From Phocaeicola vulgatus ATCC 8482 (lineage in GTDB: Bacteria > Bacteroidota > Bacteroidia > Bacteroidales > Bacteroidaceae), in NCBI RefSeq assembly GCF_000012825.1, contig NC_009614.1, forward strand, positions 2,976,001 through 3,040,000: DNA of 64,000 bases, in the 5' to 3' direction. The notes under the pieces are model-generated. The model was not told the origin of the DNA. It ran no database searches and saw nothing but the letters and a program-made list of their open reading frames with translations. Position numbers and translations under genes: made by a program. Below are positions 36,751 through 44,272 of this stretch, piece by piece (position 1 is the stretch's first letter; every line of letters begins with the position of its first letter).

Positions 36751-37226
36751 TTCAGATAATTTCCATCAAACGATAAAGGTAAAAGTCCGCTTACGTTTTC
36801 TAATATATAAATATCAGTCTTACTATAAAGCAGTATCCGCATAGGTTTTCCATATCGTTTTTCAGTTTCTAATAATACTTGCCGACAGGCTCCGCAAGGA
36901 GGAATAGGTGTGTCAAGAAAACCATTTTCTGTGCGGGCAGCAATGGCGAGTGTTTTTACTGCTTGATCCGGATATTGAGAATTGGCATAAAACAAAGTGG
37001 TACGTTCTGCACAAAGACCAGATGGGTAGGCTGCATTTTCTTGATTGGTTCCGGTAATGACGATATCATTTTCCAACAGTGCGGCGGCTCCAACAGCAAA
37101 ATGTGAGTAAGGAGCATAGCTTCTTTTCGTTGCTTCACACGCGGCGTCTATCAGTTTGCGGTCCTTCTCTGTTAGTTCGTCATAATGGCAAGCCTCTATG
37201 TTTATTTCCAGTTTGATTTGTTTCAT
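36747..37226 (-). CDS. cdd: Cytidine deaminase
   Basis: The product of 159 residues has the zinc-dependent deaminase motifs: HFAVGAAALLEN, CAERTTLFYA (zinc Cys and catalytic Glu) and PPCGACRQVLLE (two zinc Cys). It deaminates cytidine and deoxycytidine in pyrimidine salvage. The start is the ATG at 37226 (MKQIKLEINIE); the upstream frame continues only to a TTG at 37253. It is coupled to the winged-helix gene downstream. Confidence 0.92.
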   Translation of the reverse strand: MKQIKLEINIEACHYDELTEKDRKLIDAACEATKRSYAPYSHFAVGAAALLENDIVITGTNQENAAYPSGLCAERTTLFYANSQYPDQAVKTLAIAARTENGFLDTPIPPCGACRQVLLETEKRYGKPMRILLYSKTDIYILENVSGLLPLSFDGNYLK

Positions 37227-37444
37227 GATACGTTCCTCTTTGTTTTCTTGCAAATGTAATGTTTTGTTTTTAATCTCCCAATGTTTCTTTTCTAAAATCT
37301 GGTTTTAAATTTATTTGTTTTCTTATTGCTTGTCAGAGTTGAATGTGAGAAGAATAATATAGTTACCGATAAAAAAAGGAGAAAGTTGCAACTTTTTTTT
37401 TATTTGTGCGTCTAATGAATATATAATTAAAAAAGAGAAAGATT

Positions 37445-37768
37445 ATGTTAGCAACAACAACACCTACTATCGAAGGAAAACGTATAACCAAATATTATGG
37501 CATTGTAACAGGTGAAACTATTATCGGTGCTAATCTGTTTCGTGATTTTTTTGCTAGTATTCGTGACATTGTAGGCGGTCGTTCCGGTTCTTATGAAGAA
37601 GTACTTCGACAGGCTAAAGATACTGCGTTACGAGAAATGCAGGATCAGGCTGCTTTATTGGGAGCTAATGCTGTAGTTGGGGTGGATTTGGATTATGAAA
37701 CTGTGGGGGACAGCGGTAGTATGCTGATGGTAACCGCAAGCGGCACAGCTGTCAGAATAGAAGATTGA
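37445..37768 (+). CDS. YbjQ-family (heavy-metal-binding-domain-like) protein
   Basis: The 107-residue protein matches the UPF0145/YbjQ family: [20 protein letters not shown], a central [17 protein letters not shown], and [14 protein letters not shown]. The family forms pentamers of unknown function; a link to heavy-metal binding is only in the domain name. It has no signal peptide. It is a single gene ending in a convergent terminator. Confidence 0.9.
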   Translation: MLATTTPTIEGKRITKYYGIVTGETIIGANLFRDFFASIRDIVGGRSGSYEEVLRQAKDTALREMQDQAALLGANAVVGVDLDYETVGDSGSMLMVTASGTAVRIED

Positions 37769-37783
37769 GGTAAAGCAGATGTG

Positions 37784-37818
37784 CCTGTTGCAATATTTTT
37801 TAGGTTTATTGCAACAGG
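37784..37818. terminator. Convergent terminator
   Basis: CCTGTTGCAATA (37784-37795) and TATTGCAACAGG (37807-37818) form a perfect 12-bp stem between ybjQ and the lipoprotein gene on the other strand. Confidence 0.85.
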
Positions 37819-37837
37819 TACGTTTGCTTTTACTGTA

Positions 37838-38449
37838 TTAGGGTATTCCTAATATCTCTTTGGCCTTGTTTTTACTTGAAATGAAATCTAGTGAGTTGAC
37901 AATATTATCGTAATTTGTTGTGTCAGCTATATGGTCTTTCAGTACTTGTAACATTTTTAACTTGTCATTATCAAAAGTATAAAGTGACATAAGTTTAAGG
38001 CATTGTGCGCAACTTAATTTTTTATTTATAATGGCTTTTTCCAGAGTTGAATCTTTGAATACGGAATTTTTTGTTTCATTGTATATCTTTTCAAATTCGT
38101 TATCGTCTATTGAACCAACGGTATCGAGGGATATTTTGCTGGAATATAGGTCTCCTACTGAAGTCTCTTTAGCTATTTCATTGTAGGAATCCATGCTTGT
38201 TACCTTTCCGTTTCGAAATTCGATAATTAGAAATTTGCAAGACGTTGCAATTCCTCCGCTCTGATATTCCCATTGTTCCAAAGAACCATCGAAACGTCGG
38301 AAATCGGGTTTTCCAAGAAGTTGGCCTATTTCTTCTGTTGTCATTCCCTGCTGTACTTTCCATGCTTTCTGTTTGATACTTCCTGTGGTATGACAGCTGA
38401 CAAGTGTTATACTGATAACAAGCAATAATAGTTGTTTGAATTTTCTCAT
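37838..38449 (-). CDS. Lipoprotein with BamE/SmpA-like domain and DUF4476-like C-terminus
   Basis: The 203-residue product has a lipobox (LVSCH, Cys19). Residues 25-80 resemble the SmpA/OmlA/BamE fold: VQQGMTTEEIGQLLGKPDFR followed by a Trp-Glu-Tyr strand and a FRNGKVTSMDSY strand. The C-terminal third (SCAQCLKLMSLYTFDNDKLK) resembles DUF4476, a helical repeat found in Bacteroidetes envelope proteins. It is a paralogue of the gene 33 bp upstream and is likely in the same transcript. Function is unknown. Confidence 0.75.
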   Translation of the reverse strand: MRKFKQLLLLVISITLVSCHTTGSIKQKAWKVQQGMTTEEIGQLLGKPDFRRFDGSLEQWEYQSGGIATSCKFLIIEFRNGKVTSMDSYNEIAKETSVGDLYSSKISLDTVGSIDDNEFEKIYNETKNSVFKDSTLEKAIINKKLSCAQCLKLMSLYTFDNDKLKMLQVLKDHIADTTNYDNIVNSLDFISSKNKAKEILGIP

Positions 38450-38482
38450 ATATTTATGTTTTTGTGTGTTGTTTAGGTTGAA

Positions 38483-39154
38483 TTACCATTGGTTAGTGAT
38501 TCCCAATATTTTACGTGCATCATCTTGTTTAAATAAAGAATCCAGTGTCTTGATGATTTCTTTTCCATTTTCACGGTCTACAATGCGGTTGGAAATCATT
38601 CTTAATACTTTCATTTTTTCATCGTCCCATGTAAATATGGACATGAGTCGGGCAGTTTGTTTACAGGTGAAGTAGTTGTTTACAACTCCTACAGATAATA
38701 ATTCCATTTGGTCGTCCTTAAATGCTTTGTTTTTTACTTTTTTATAGAGGTTTTCAAAATCATGTGGATTCATGGCTTTGTGTTTTGGTCTGTGCGGGCC
38801 AGAATGATCAGGGTGGTTGGGTGGAACTACCGTAATGATTTCATTTGGCGGACACACTGCAACTGGAGGCGGAGTAATGTTGGACTCAAAAGAATCCATG
38901 TTTGTTACCATTCCGTCTACAAAATCGATAATAATTACCGTGTTTGCAGCTGTGGACATATTGGTCTTGGTATATTCCCATTGTTCCGAGCCGTTGTCGA
39001 ATCTACGGAAATCGGGTTTCCCAAGTAAATGGCTGACTTCTTCTTGGGACATCCCTCTCTGTACTTTCATAATAGTGCTACTAGTAGTCAAACTGCAACT
39101 GATGACTAAAGTACAAATGGTTAACGCTAATAATGTTTGTTTCAATCTTCTCAT
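38483..39154 (-). CDS. Paralogous BamE/SmpA-like and DUF4476-like lipoprotein
   Basis: The 223-residue protein shares layout and motifs with its downstream neighbour: lipobox VISCS (Cys20), VQRGMSQEEVSHLLGKPDFR, an EQWEY strand, and a C-terminal FTCKQTARLMSIFTWDDEK block. It differs by a Pro/His-rich insert (about residues 95-125, including PPNHPDHSGPHRPKHK) between the two domains. It is the first gene of the pair, with a TATCTTTG -7 box at 39177-39184 and the composite ATAGGGA element upstream, so its expression is likely regulated with the secreted protein at 1634. Confidence 0.75.
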   Translation of the reverse strand: MRRLKQTLLALTICTLVISCSLTTSSTIMKVQRGMSQEEVSHLLGKPDFRRFDNGSEQWEYTKTNMSTAANTVIIIDFVDGMVTNMDSFESNITPPPVAVCPPNEIITVVPPNHPDHSGPHRPKHKAMNPHDFENLYKKVKNKAFKDDQMELLSVGVVNNYFTCKQTARLMSIFTWDDEKMKVLRMISNRIVDRENGKEIIKTLDSLFKQDDARKILGITNQW

Positions 39155-39176
39155 TTTTTTGTTTTTTTGTTTGTAA

Positions 39177-39184
39177 CAAAGATA
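39177..39184 (-). promoter_or_regulatory. -7 box of the lipoprotein pair
   Basis: TATCTTTG on the minus strand lies 22 nt from the start codon of the first lipoprotein gene. No clear TTTG -33 box is present at the usual distance, which fits a promoter that needs an activator. Confidence 0.6.
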
Positions 39185-39215
39185 AGTTGGGAAAAGGTAT
39201 ATTCTTCTATCTTTT

Positions 39216-39244
39216 TCCCTATTTATTTTTAGGGATTTCCCTAT
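39216..39244 (-). promoter_or_regulatory. Composite ATAGGGA element upstream of the lipoprotein pair
   Basis: On the minus strand, ATAGGGAAATCCCTA (39244-39230), a 7-bp spacer, then ATAGGGA (39222-39216), identical in layout to the element at 1529-1557. It lies 31 bp upstream of the -7 box, against 30 bp in the other copy. The remaining 39245-39461 spacer is AT-rich with no gene. Confidence 0.65.
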
Positions 39245-39461
39245 TGTTTATATGGTAATTCTTCTAAGAACTGAAATTTATTGATAGGAAGATTGAGTTT
39301 GAATTCTTTAAATTCATATTCCGGAAGATTGGTTGTATTTTTCTCTTGTAGGAAATGTGATTGATTATTTTAACTTCATCTATAATTAATGTAAAAACTT
39401 CATTTTCACTTTTAACTTCTTGTTCTCGGGTGGTTCTAACCTATAAACTTTTGACGAATAG

Positions 39462-39998
39462 ATGATAAACGAAGATAAAATTAGGGAAGTATGGGCTTCC
39501 AACCCGGAACGGGGATTTAAATTGTTGATAGATTTTTTTCAACAGCCCATATATTGGCATATCCGGAGATTGGTTGTATCACATGAGGATGCAGAGGATA
39601 TTCTGCAGGAAGTCTTTATTCGCGTCTTTCGCCATCTTCCTCAGTTTAGGGAGGAAAGTTCATTGGGGACATGGATTTACCGGATAGCGACCAATGAGTG
39701 TCTCCGTTTTCTGAATATGCGTAAGGAACAAGCTGTTTCGGCGGAAGAAGTTCAGGAAGAGTTAATGAATAAGTTGATGGCGTCAGATTATGTGGATTAT
39801 GAGAACGAAATGGCGGTGAAATTTCAGCAGGCTATTTTGATGCTTCCTGAAAAGCAGCGGGTAGTTTTCAATCTTCGTTATTATGATGAACTGGAATATG
39901 AGGAAATTAGCAGGATTACGGACACGAAAGTGGATACGTTGAAAGTGAATTATCATTATGCAAAAGAGAAGATAAAAGAGTACATGATAAATAATTAA
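39462..39998 (+). CDS. ECF-type RNA polymerase sigma factor
   Basis: The 178-residue protein has sigma region 2 (SHEDAEDILQEVFIRVFRHL, then GTWIYRIATNECLRFL for -10 recognition) and region 4 (LPEKQRVVFNLRYYDELEYE and a helix-turn-helix). It lacks regions 1 and 3, as in ECF sigma factors. The next gene, 7 bp downstream, encodes a small one-TM protein that likely acts as its anti-sigma factor, followed by an exported Spy-like protein. The group looks like an envelope-stress unit. Confidence 0.9.
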   Translation: MINEDKIREVWASNPERGFKLLIDFFQQPIYWHIRRLVVSHEDAEDILQEVFIRVFRHLPQFREESSLGTWIYRIATNECLRFLNMRKEQAVSAEEVQEELMNKLMASDYVDYENEMAVKFQQAILMLPEKQRVVFNLRYYDELEYEEISRITDTKVDTLKVNYHYAKEKIKEYMINN

Positions 39999-40005
39999 AG
40001 ACAGG

Positions 40006-40368
40006 ATGGAAAAGGAGTTTGATTTTAAGAATATTGGGAAGCGGATGCCTTATCGTACCCCTGATGGCTTTTTCGGAAAAATGCAGAAGCAAGTATTGGA
40101 GCGTACACAGGCTGAGAGGTTTAATAGGCAGCATAGAATAAAATTGATTATTGGGGCTGCTTTAGCTATTGCGGCTGTCATGTTGGGAGTTCTTTTCTTT
40201 CCGATATCCCAACCTGTGGCAGAGGAGTTGCCTTCTCCTTCACTTATTGTTTCTACGGATTTAGACTCTTCTTATTCAGATACTTTGGATCGTTATATAG
40301 AATCTATGTCTGATGAGGAATTAGCAGGATGGGTGGAATTATCTGAAAATGATATATTTATAAATTGA
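40006..40368 (+). CDS. Small single-TM protein, candidate anti-sigma factor
   Basis: The 120-residue protein has a cytosolic N-terminus with GKRMPYRTPDGFFGKMQ, a motif I recognise from Bacteroidetes proteins encoded next to ECF sigma genes, one TM segment (about residues 45-66), and an acidic periplasmic C-terminus. It has no zinc-anti-sigma HxxxCxxC motif. Location straight after the sigma gene supports an anti-sigma role, which is inference. Confidence 0.65.
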   Translation: MEKEFDFKNIGKRMPYRTPDGFFGKMQKQVLERTQAERFNRQHRIKLIIGAALAIAAVMLGVLFFPISQPVAEELPSPSLIVSTDLDSSYSDTLDRYIESMSDEELAGWVELSENDIFIN

Positions 40369-40389
40369 TTAATCACTAAAAACAAAAAA

Positions 40390-40938
40390 ATGATGAGAAC
40401 AAAATTTTTTTTAATGATGTTGGCAGCCATTGTTATGGGAAGTCAGGTAACACTTTTTGCACAAGAAAAGAAAGGAGCTAAATCTGAAAGAAGGCAGTTT
40501 AATAAAGAGCAGATGCTGGAAATACAGTGCAATCAAATTATAAAAGGATTGGCATTGGATGACGCAACGACTGCTAAATTTATTCCGGTGTATAAACAAT
40601 ACATGGAAGAAATGCGGGCTACTCGTCATATGGGAGCCTGTCGAAATATTGCAAATAGAACGGCTGCAGATAAACAGACCCCCAAACCGCTTCCTACAGA
40701 TGCTGAAGTGGAGCAGGCTATCAAGGCACGTTTCGCGCAGAGTAGAAAGATACTGGATGTTCGTGAGAAGTATTATAATGAGTTCCGGAAATTTCTTTCT
40801 CCTAAACAAATTCAGAAAATGTATAATATGGAGAAACACAATGGCGATAAATTCCGTAAAGAGATGAGAAAAAGACAAGGAATGAAAAAACAGCATGATG
40901 GGAGAAGACATATGCCACAGGGCGATGTGAAGAAATAA
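40390..40938 (+). CDS. Exported Spy/CpxP-like helical protein
   Basis: The 182-residue protein has a signal peptide (about 1-25, ending TLFAQ) and a mainly helical, basic body. RQFNKEQMLEIQCNQIIKGL and FRKFLSPKQIQKMYNMEKH resemble the LTxxQ-type helices of periplasmic chaperones Spy and CpxP, although the canonical LTPEQ motif is only approximate (FLSPKQ). It sits 21 bp after the putative anti-sigma gene, in the place of a stress effector. The C-terminus is rich in Lys, Arg and His. Confidence 0.6.
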   Translation: MMRTKFFLMMLAAIVMGSQVTLFAQEKKGAKSERRQFNKEQMLEIQCNQIIKGLALDDATTAKFIPVYKQYMEEMRATRHMGACRNIANRTAADKQTPKPLPTDAEVEQAIKARFAQSRKILDVREKYYNEFRKFLSPKQIQKMYNMEKHNGDKFRKEMRKRQGMKKQHDGRRHMPQGDVKK

Positions 40939-40993
40939 ATATGGATGAAAATGTAAAAATTGTGCTTTCATTGTCTTTATAGCTTTATTCTTT

Positions 40994-41021
40994 TAGTGGC
41001 TGCTGTTTATGGTAGCCACTA
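40994..41021 (+). terminator. Terminator after the sigma cassette
   Basis: TAGTGGCT at 40994-41001 pairs with AGCCACTA at 41014-41021, followed by TTTTG. It closes the sigma/anti-sigma/Spy-like unit. Confidence 0.65.
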
Positions 41022-41093
41022 TTTTGTTTTCTCAGTGGAAGTATATATTTTTGTGAAGCTAATAGTAGCTATTTAACTAATAAAAACAATACG

Positions 41094-41735
41094 ATGAAAG
41101 TAAAGAAATTAAGTGGTAAAGTTCAAGATGCACAACAAATACCGACCTTGTTTGATAATGAGAACATTACGTATCATCCTATTGATATAGTGAACTGGAA
41201 AGAATATCCTTATCAACCTCAAGTCTCTTTTCGTATAGCCTATACAAATGATGCTATATTAGTCCATTATAAAGTAGTAGAAGACAGTGTTCGTGCCAAA
41301 TACGGTGAAGATAACGGTAGTGTTTGGACAGATTCCTGTGTGGAATTTTTCTCTATTCCTGCGGGAGATGGCATTTATTATAATTTGGAATGTAACTGTA
41401 TCGCTACGATTCTTTTAGCAGCAGGTTCGGAGCGTAATAATCGTGAAATGGCTCCTTCTGAAATAACGGATCAGGTGAAGCGTTGGGCTAGCTTGGGCAG
41501 AGAAACTTTTGAAGAAAAGATAGGAGAATGTACTTGGGAGGTGGCTTTGCTGATTCCGTATAAGGTATTTTTTAAGCATGCCATTACCGGGCTGGATGGA
41601 ATGAGCATACGGGCTAATTTTTATAAATGTGGAGATGAATTGCAAAAGCCTCATTTCTTATCATGGAATCCTATTAAAATAGAGAAGCCGGATTTTCATC
41701 GTCCGGATTTCTTTGGACTTTTGGAATTCGAATGA
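41094..41735 (+). CDS. CBM9-like carbohydrate-binding protein
   Basis: The 213-residue protein resembles the carbohydrate-binding family 9-like proteins: VSFRIAYTNDAILVHYKVVED, a DSCVEFFSIPAGDG block and a C-terminal WNPIKIEKPDFHRPDFFGLL. No signal peptide is seen, which is unusual for a glycan binder and suggests a cytosolic role or an unseen export route. The substrate is unknown. It is a single gene between a terminator and the glucosaminidase gene. Confidence 0.75.
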   Translation: MKVKKLSGKVQDAQQIPTLFDNENITYHPIDIVNWKEYPYQPQVSFRIAYTNDAILVHYKVVEDSVRAKYGEDNGSVWTDSCVEFFSIPAGDGIYYNLECNCIATILLAAGSERNNREMAPSEITDQVKRWASLGRETFEEKIGECTWEVALLIPYKVFFKHAITGLDGMSIRANFYKCGDELQKPHFLSWNPIKIEKPDFHRPDFFGLLEFE

Positions 41736-41758
41736 AATTCGTAATTAATTTAAAAAGA

Positions 41759-41790
41759 TTGCATACAGCCGGATAAAAATGGTAAGTTTG
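41759..41790 (+). promoter_or_regulatory. -33/-7 promoter of the glucosaminidase gene
   Basis: TTG at 41759-41761 and TAAGTTTG at 41783-41790 are 21 bp apart, matching the Bacteroides pattern, with about 45 nt of leader before the ATG at 41841. Confidence 0.65.
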
Positions 41791-41840
41791 CAACTATATA
41801 TAGCGGAAAAAGTATAGTCGCGATTTTGAAACAGTTTTAT

Positions 41841-42737
41841 ATGATGAAACATACGTTGAAATTTATATTAATCGGGTTGTTTTGTTGTCTATGTAATTTT
41901 ACAGTGCAAGCGCAAACCCGTAACCGGCAGTATGAGGAATATATTCATAAGTATAAAGATCTCGCTATCGATGAGATGAAACGGTATCGTATTCCTGCCA
42001 GCATCACTTTGGCTCAAGGATTATTGGAATCAGGAGCGGGAAAAAGTACACTGGCTCGTAAATCCAATAATCATTTCGGTATAAAATGTGGTGGTGACTG
42101 GACTGGTCGTACTGTACGGCATGATGATGATGCCCGTAATGAATGTTTTCGTGCCTATAAGCACCCTCGTGATTCATATGAAGATCATTCTAAATTTTTA
42201 AAAGGACGTTCACGTTATGCATCTCTTTTTAAATTAAAAATCACCGATTATAAAGGATGGGCGCATGGGCTGAAGAAAGCGGGATATGCTACTGACCCTC
42301 GCTATGCATATCGTTTAATTGATATCATTGAATTATATGAATTACATAAGTATGATACCAAGGATGGTATAAAGTGGATGAAGGAATTCCCAAACCCGCA
42401 TCAGCCTTATTTGGCTAATGATTTACTCTATATTGTGGTACGTCCGGGGGATACATTTAAAAAACTTTCTAAAGAATTTGATATCAGTCAACGCAAGTTG
42501 AGGAAATACAATGATCTTTATAAGGGATATGTATTGAAGCCAGGAGATATTATTTATTTGGATAAAAAGCATCGTCGTGCGGATAAGGAACACATAGTTC
42601 ATGTTGTCCGTGGGGGAGAATCTATGTATTCCATTTCCCAAAAATATGGTATTCGTCTGAAAAATTTATATAAGATGAATAAGATGAAACCGGAAGACCC
42701 TTCTCCTAAAGTAGGTGATATATTGCGTTTGCGTTAA
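41841..42737 (+). CDS. Exported glucosaminidase with two LysM repeats
   Basis: The product of 298 residues has a signal peptide (KFILIGLFCCLCNFTVQAQ). Residues about 35-180 form a FlgJ/LytG-type glucosaminidase domain: PASITLAQGLLESGAGKSTL holds the catalytic-type Glu, and NNHFGIKCGGDW follows. Two LysM modules bind peptidoglycan: VVRPGDTFKKLSKEFDISQ and VVRGGESMYSISQKYGIRL. It cleaves peptidoglycan during growth or division. The frame has a TTG at 41826 upstream, but ATG at 41841 (or 41844) directly precedes the signal. Confidence 0.88.
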   Translation: MMKHTLKFILIGLFCCLCNFTVQAQTRNRQYEEYIHKYKDLAIDEMKRYRIPASITLAQGLLESGAGKSTLARKSNNHFGIKCGGDWTGRTVRHDDDARNECFRAYKHPRDSYEDHSKFLKGRSRYASLFKLKITDYKGWAHGLKKAGYATDPRYAYRLIDIIELYELHKYDTKDGIKWMKEFPNPHQPYLANDLLYIVVRPGDTFKKLSKEFDISQRKLRKYNDLYKGYVLKPGDIIYLDKKHRRADKEHIVHVVRGGESMYSISQKYGIRLKNLYKMNKMKPEDPSPKVGDILRLR

Positions 42738-42764
42738 TCATTATTGTACGGTAACTGATGTTTA

Positions 42765-42806
42765 AAAGCGTACAGGGTGTCCGATATCGGACACCCTGTA
42801 CGCTTT
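42765..42806. promoter_or_regulatory. Perfect 42-bp palindrome, candidate activator site of the efflux operon
   Basis: A fully symmetric palindrome (21-bp arms, no loop) is centred at 42785/42786. Its core GTGTCCGATATCGGACAC (42777-42794) recurs upstream of the tolC-type gene. The centre is 54.5 bp upstream of the GG of a -24/-12-like element in both cases. As the gene cluster ends with an NtrC-type regulator, this is the best candidate for its binding site. It could also act as a terminator for the preceding gene; only the repeated core argues against that alone. Confidence 0.7.
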
Positions 42807-42837
42807 ATTTGTTGTTGATTATCAATAAGTTGTTTCC

Positions 42838-42853
42838 TTGGCACGGATGTTGT
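42838..42853 (+). promoter_or_regulatory. -24/-12 (sigma-54-like) promoter of the HlyD gene
   Basis: TTGGCACG at 42838-42845 and TTGT at 42850-42853 have GG and GT 10 bp apart, one base off the TGGCACG-N4-TTGC consensus. No TAnnTTTG box is seen before the ATG at 42899. Confidence 0.6.
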
Positions 42854-42898
42854 TTATTCTTTAGCACAAAAATGATAATAATAAAATTACAATAAGTT

Positions 42899-44146
42899 AT
42901 GGACAGAGAAATTCCTAAAGAAGTGCGTGATAAGGAGCGCAAAAAGAAGTTCATTAAATATGGTGCAATAGGTGTGGCGGCAGTGGTATGTATAGCTGTA
43001 TTGATTTCGTTTATGCGAAGCAGCGTCAATAGGAAAGATTTGGTGTTTTCAGAAGTGGACAATGGAACTATTGAAGTAAGTGTCAGTGCTTCCGGTAAGG
43101 TTGTTCCGGCTTTTGAAGAGATTATCAACTCACCTATTAATACTCGTATCGTGGAAGTTTACCGTAAGGGAGGAGACAGTGTGGATGTAGGTACGCCGAT
43201 TTTGAAACTTGATTTGCAGAGTACGGAAACCGAATACAAGAAATTACTGGATGAAGAACAGATGAAACGTTATCAGTTAGAGCAGTTGAAAGTGAATAAT
43301 AATACGTATCTGAGTGATTTATCGATGCAAGTGAAAATTTCCGCCATGAAATTGAACCGTATGGAGGTGGAACTTCGTAACGAACGTTATTTGGATAGTT
43401 TGGGCTCTGGAACAACGGACAAGGTTCGTCAGGCTGAACTGAACTTTAATACCGGAAAATTGGAATTGGAACAGCTCCGTCAGCAATACGCGAATGAATC
43501 GAAAGTAAAAGAGGCTGATTTGAAAGTGAAGGAGTTGGAATTCAATATTTTCTCAAAGAGTCTTGCTGAAATGAAACGTACATTGGATGACGCTCAAATT
43601 CGTTCACCGCGTAAAGCGATTCTTACCTATATAAATAATCAGGTAGGTGCGCAGGTAGCGGAAGGCAGCCAGGTAGCTATCATTTCTGATTTGAGCCATT
43701 TTAAAGTGGAAGGTGAAATAGCCGATACATACGGTGACCGTGTGGCAGCAGGTGGACGTGCCATAGTCAAGATTGGCAATGAGAAACTGGAAGGAACGGT
43801 AAGTAGTGTGACACCGTTGAGTAAGAATGGGGTGATTTCGTTTATTGTACAATTGAATGAAGATAATAACAAGCGATTGCGTTCCGGCTTGAAGACAGAT
43901 GTGTATGTCATGAATGCCGTGAAGGAAGGAGTCTTAAGATTGGCGAATGCTTCTTATTATGTGGGCCGGGGTGAATACGAATTATTTGTCCAGGACAGTA
44001 AGGATGAAATCGTGAAGCGTAAAGTTCAGTTGGGCGACAGCAACTTTGAATATGTGGAAGTCGTATCGGGGCTGAAGCCGGGTGACAAGGTAGTTGTCAG
44101 TGATATGAGCAGCTATAAAAACAAGAATAAGTTGAAGTTGAAATGA
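42899..44146 (+). CDS. HlyD/MacA-type periplasmic adaptor protein
   Basis: The 415-residue protein has one N-terminal TM segment (residues 22-38), a split lipoyl-like domain (starting SVSASGKVVPAFEEIINSPI), a long coiled-coil hairpin (about 110-215, with LRNERYLDSLGSG), and beta-barrel and membrane-proximal domains towards EYVEVVSGLKPGDKVVVSD. It links an inner membrane permease to an outer membrane channel. It is the only adaptor gene for the eight permeases that follow. Expression is probably sigma-54 dependent (see 42765-42853). Confidence 0.9.
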   Translation: MDREIPKEVRDKERKKKFIKYGAIGVAAVVCIAVLISFMRSSVNRKDLVFSEVDNGTIEVSVSASGKVVPAFEEIINSPINTRIVEVYRKGGDSVDVGTPILKLDLQSTETEYKKLLDEEQMKRYQLEQLKVNNNTYLSDLSMQVKISAMKLNRMEVELRNERYLDSLGSGTTDKVRQAELNFNTGKLELEQLRQQYANESKVKEADLKVKELEFNIFSKSLAEMKRTLDDAQIRSPRKAILTYINNQVGAQVAEGSQVAIISDLSHFKVEGEIADTYGDRVAAGGRAIVKIGNEKLEGTVSSVTPLSKNGVISFIVQLNEDNNKRLRSGLKTDVYVMNAVKEGVLRLANASYYVGRGEYELFVQDSKDEIVKRKVQLGDSNFEYVEVVSGLKPGDKVVVSDMSSYKNKNKLKLK

Positions 44147-44272
44147 GAGCAGCTATGACATAAACAACAAGATAAAACTTTCTCTCTTAAATTAAAGTAG
44201 CGGGAAACCGGGTGGAAGGGAGGCATATTCCCTTCTGCTCGCCCCGGATACTGATGATAATTCGTTCTCATT

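Noticed and set aside
42765..42806. Palindrome as only a terminator of the glucosaminidase gene
   Set aside because: A terminator role is possible, but the same core with the same spacing to a promoter-like element recurs at 55445, which a terminator does not explain.
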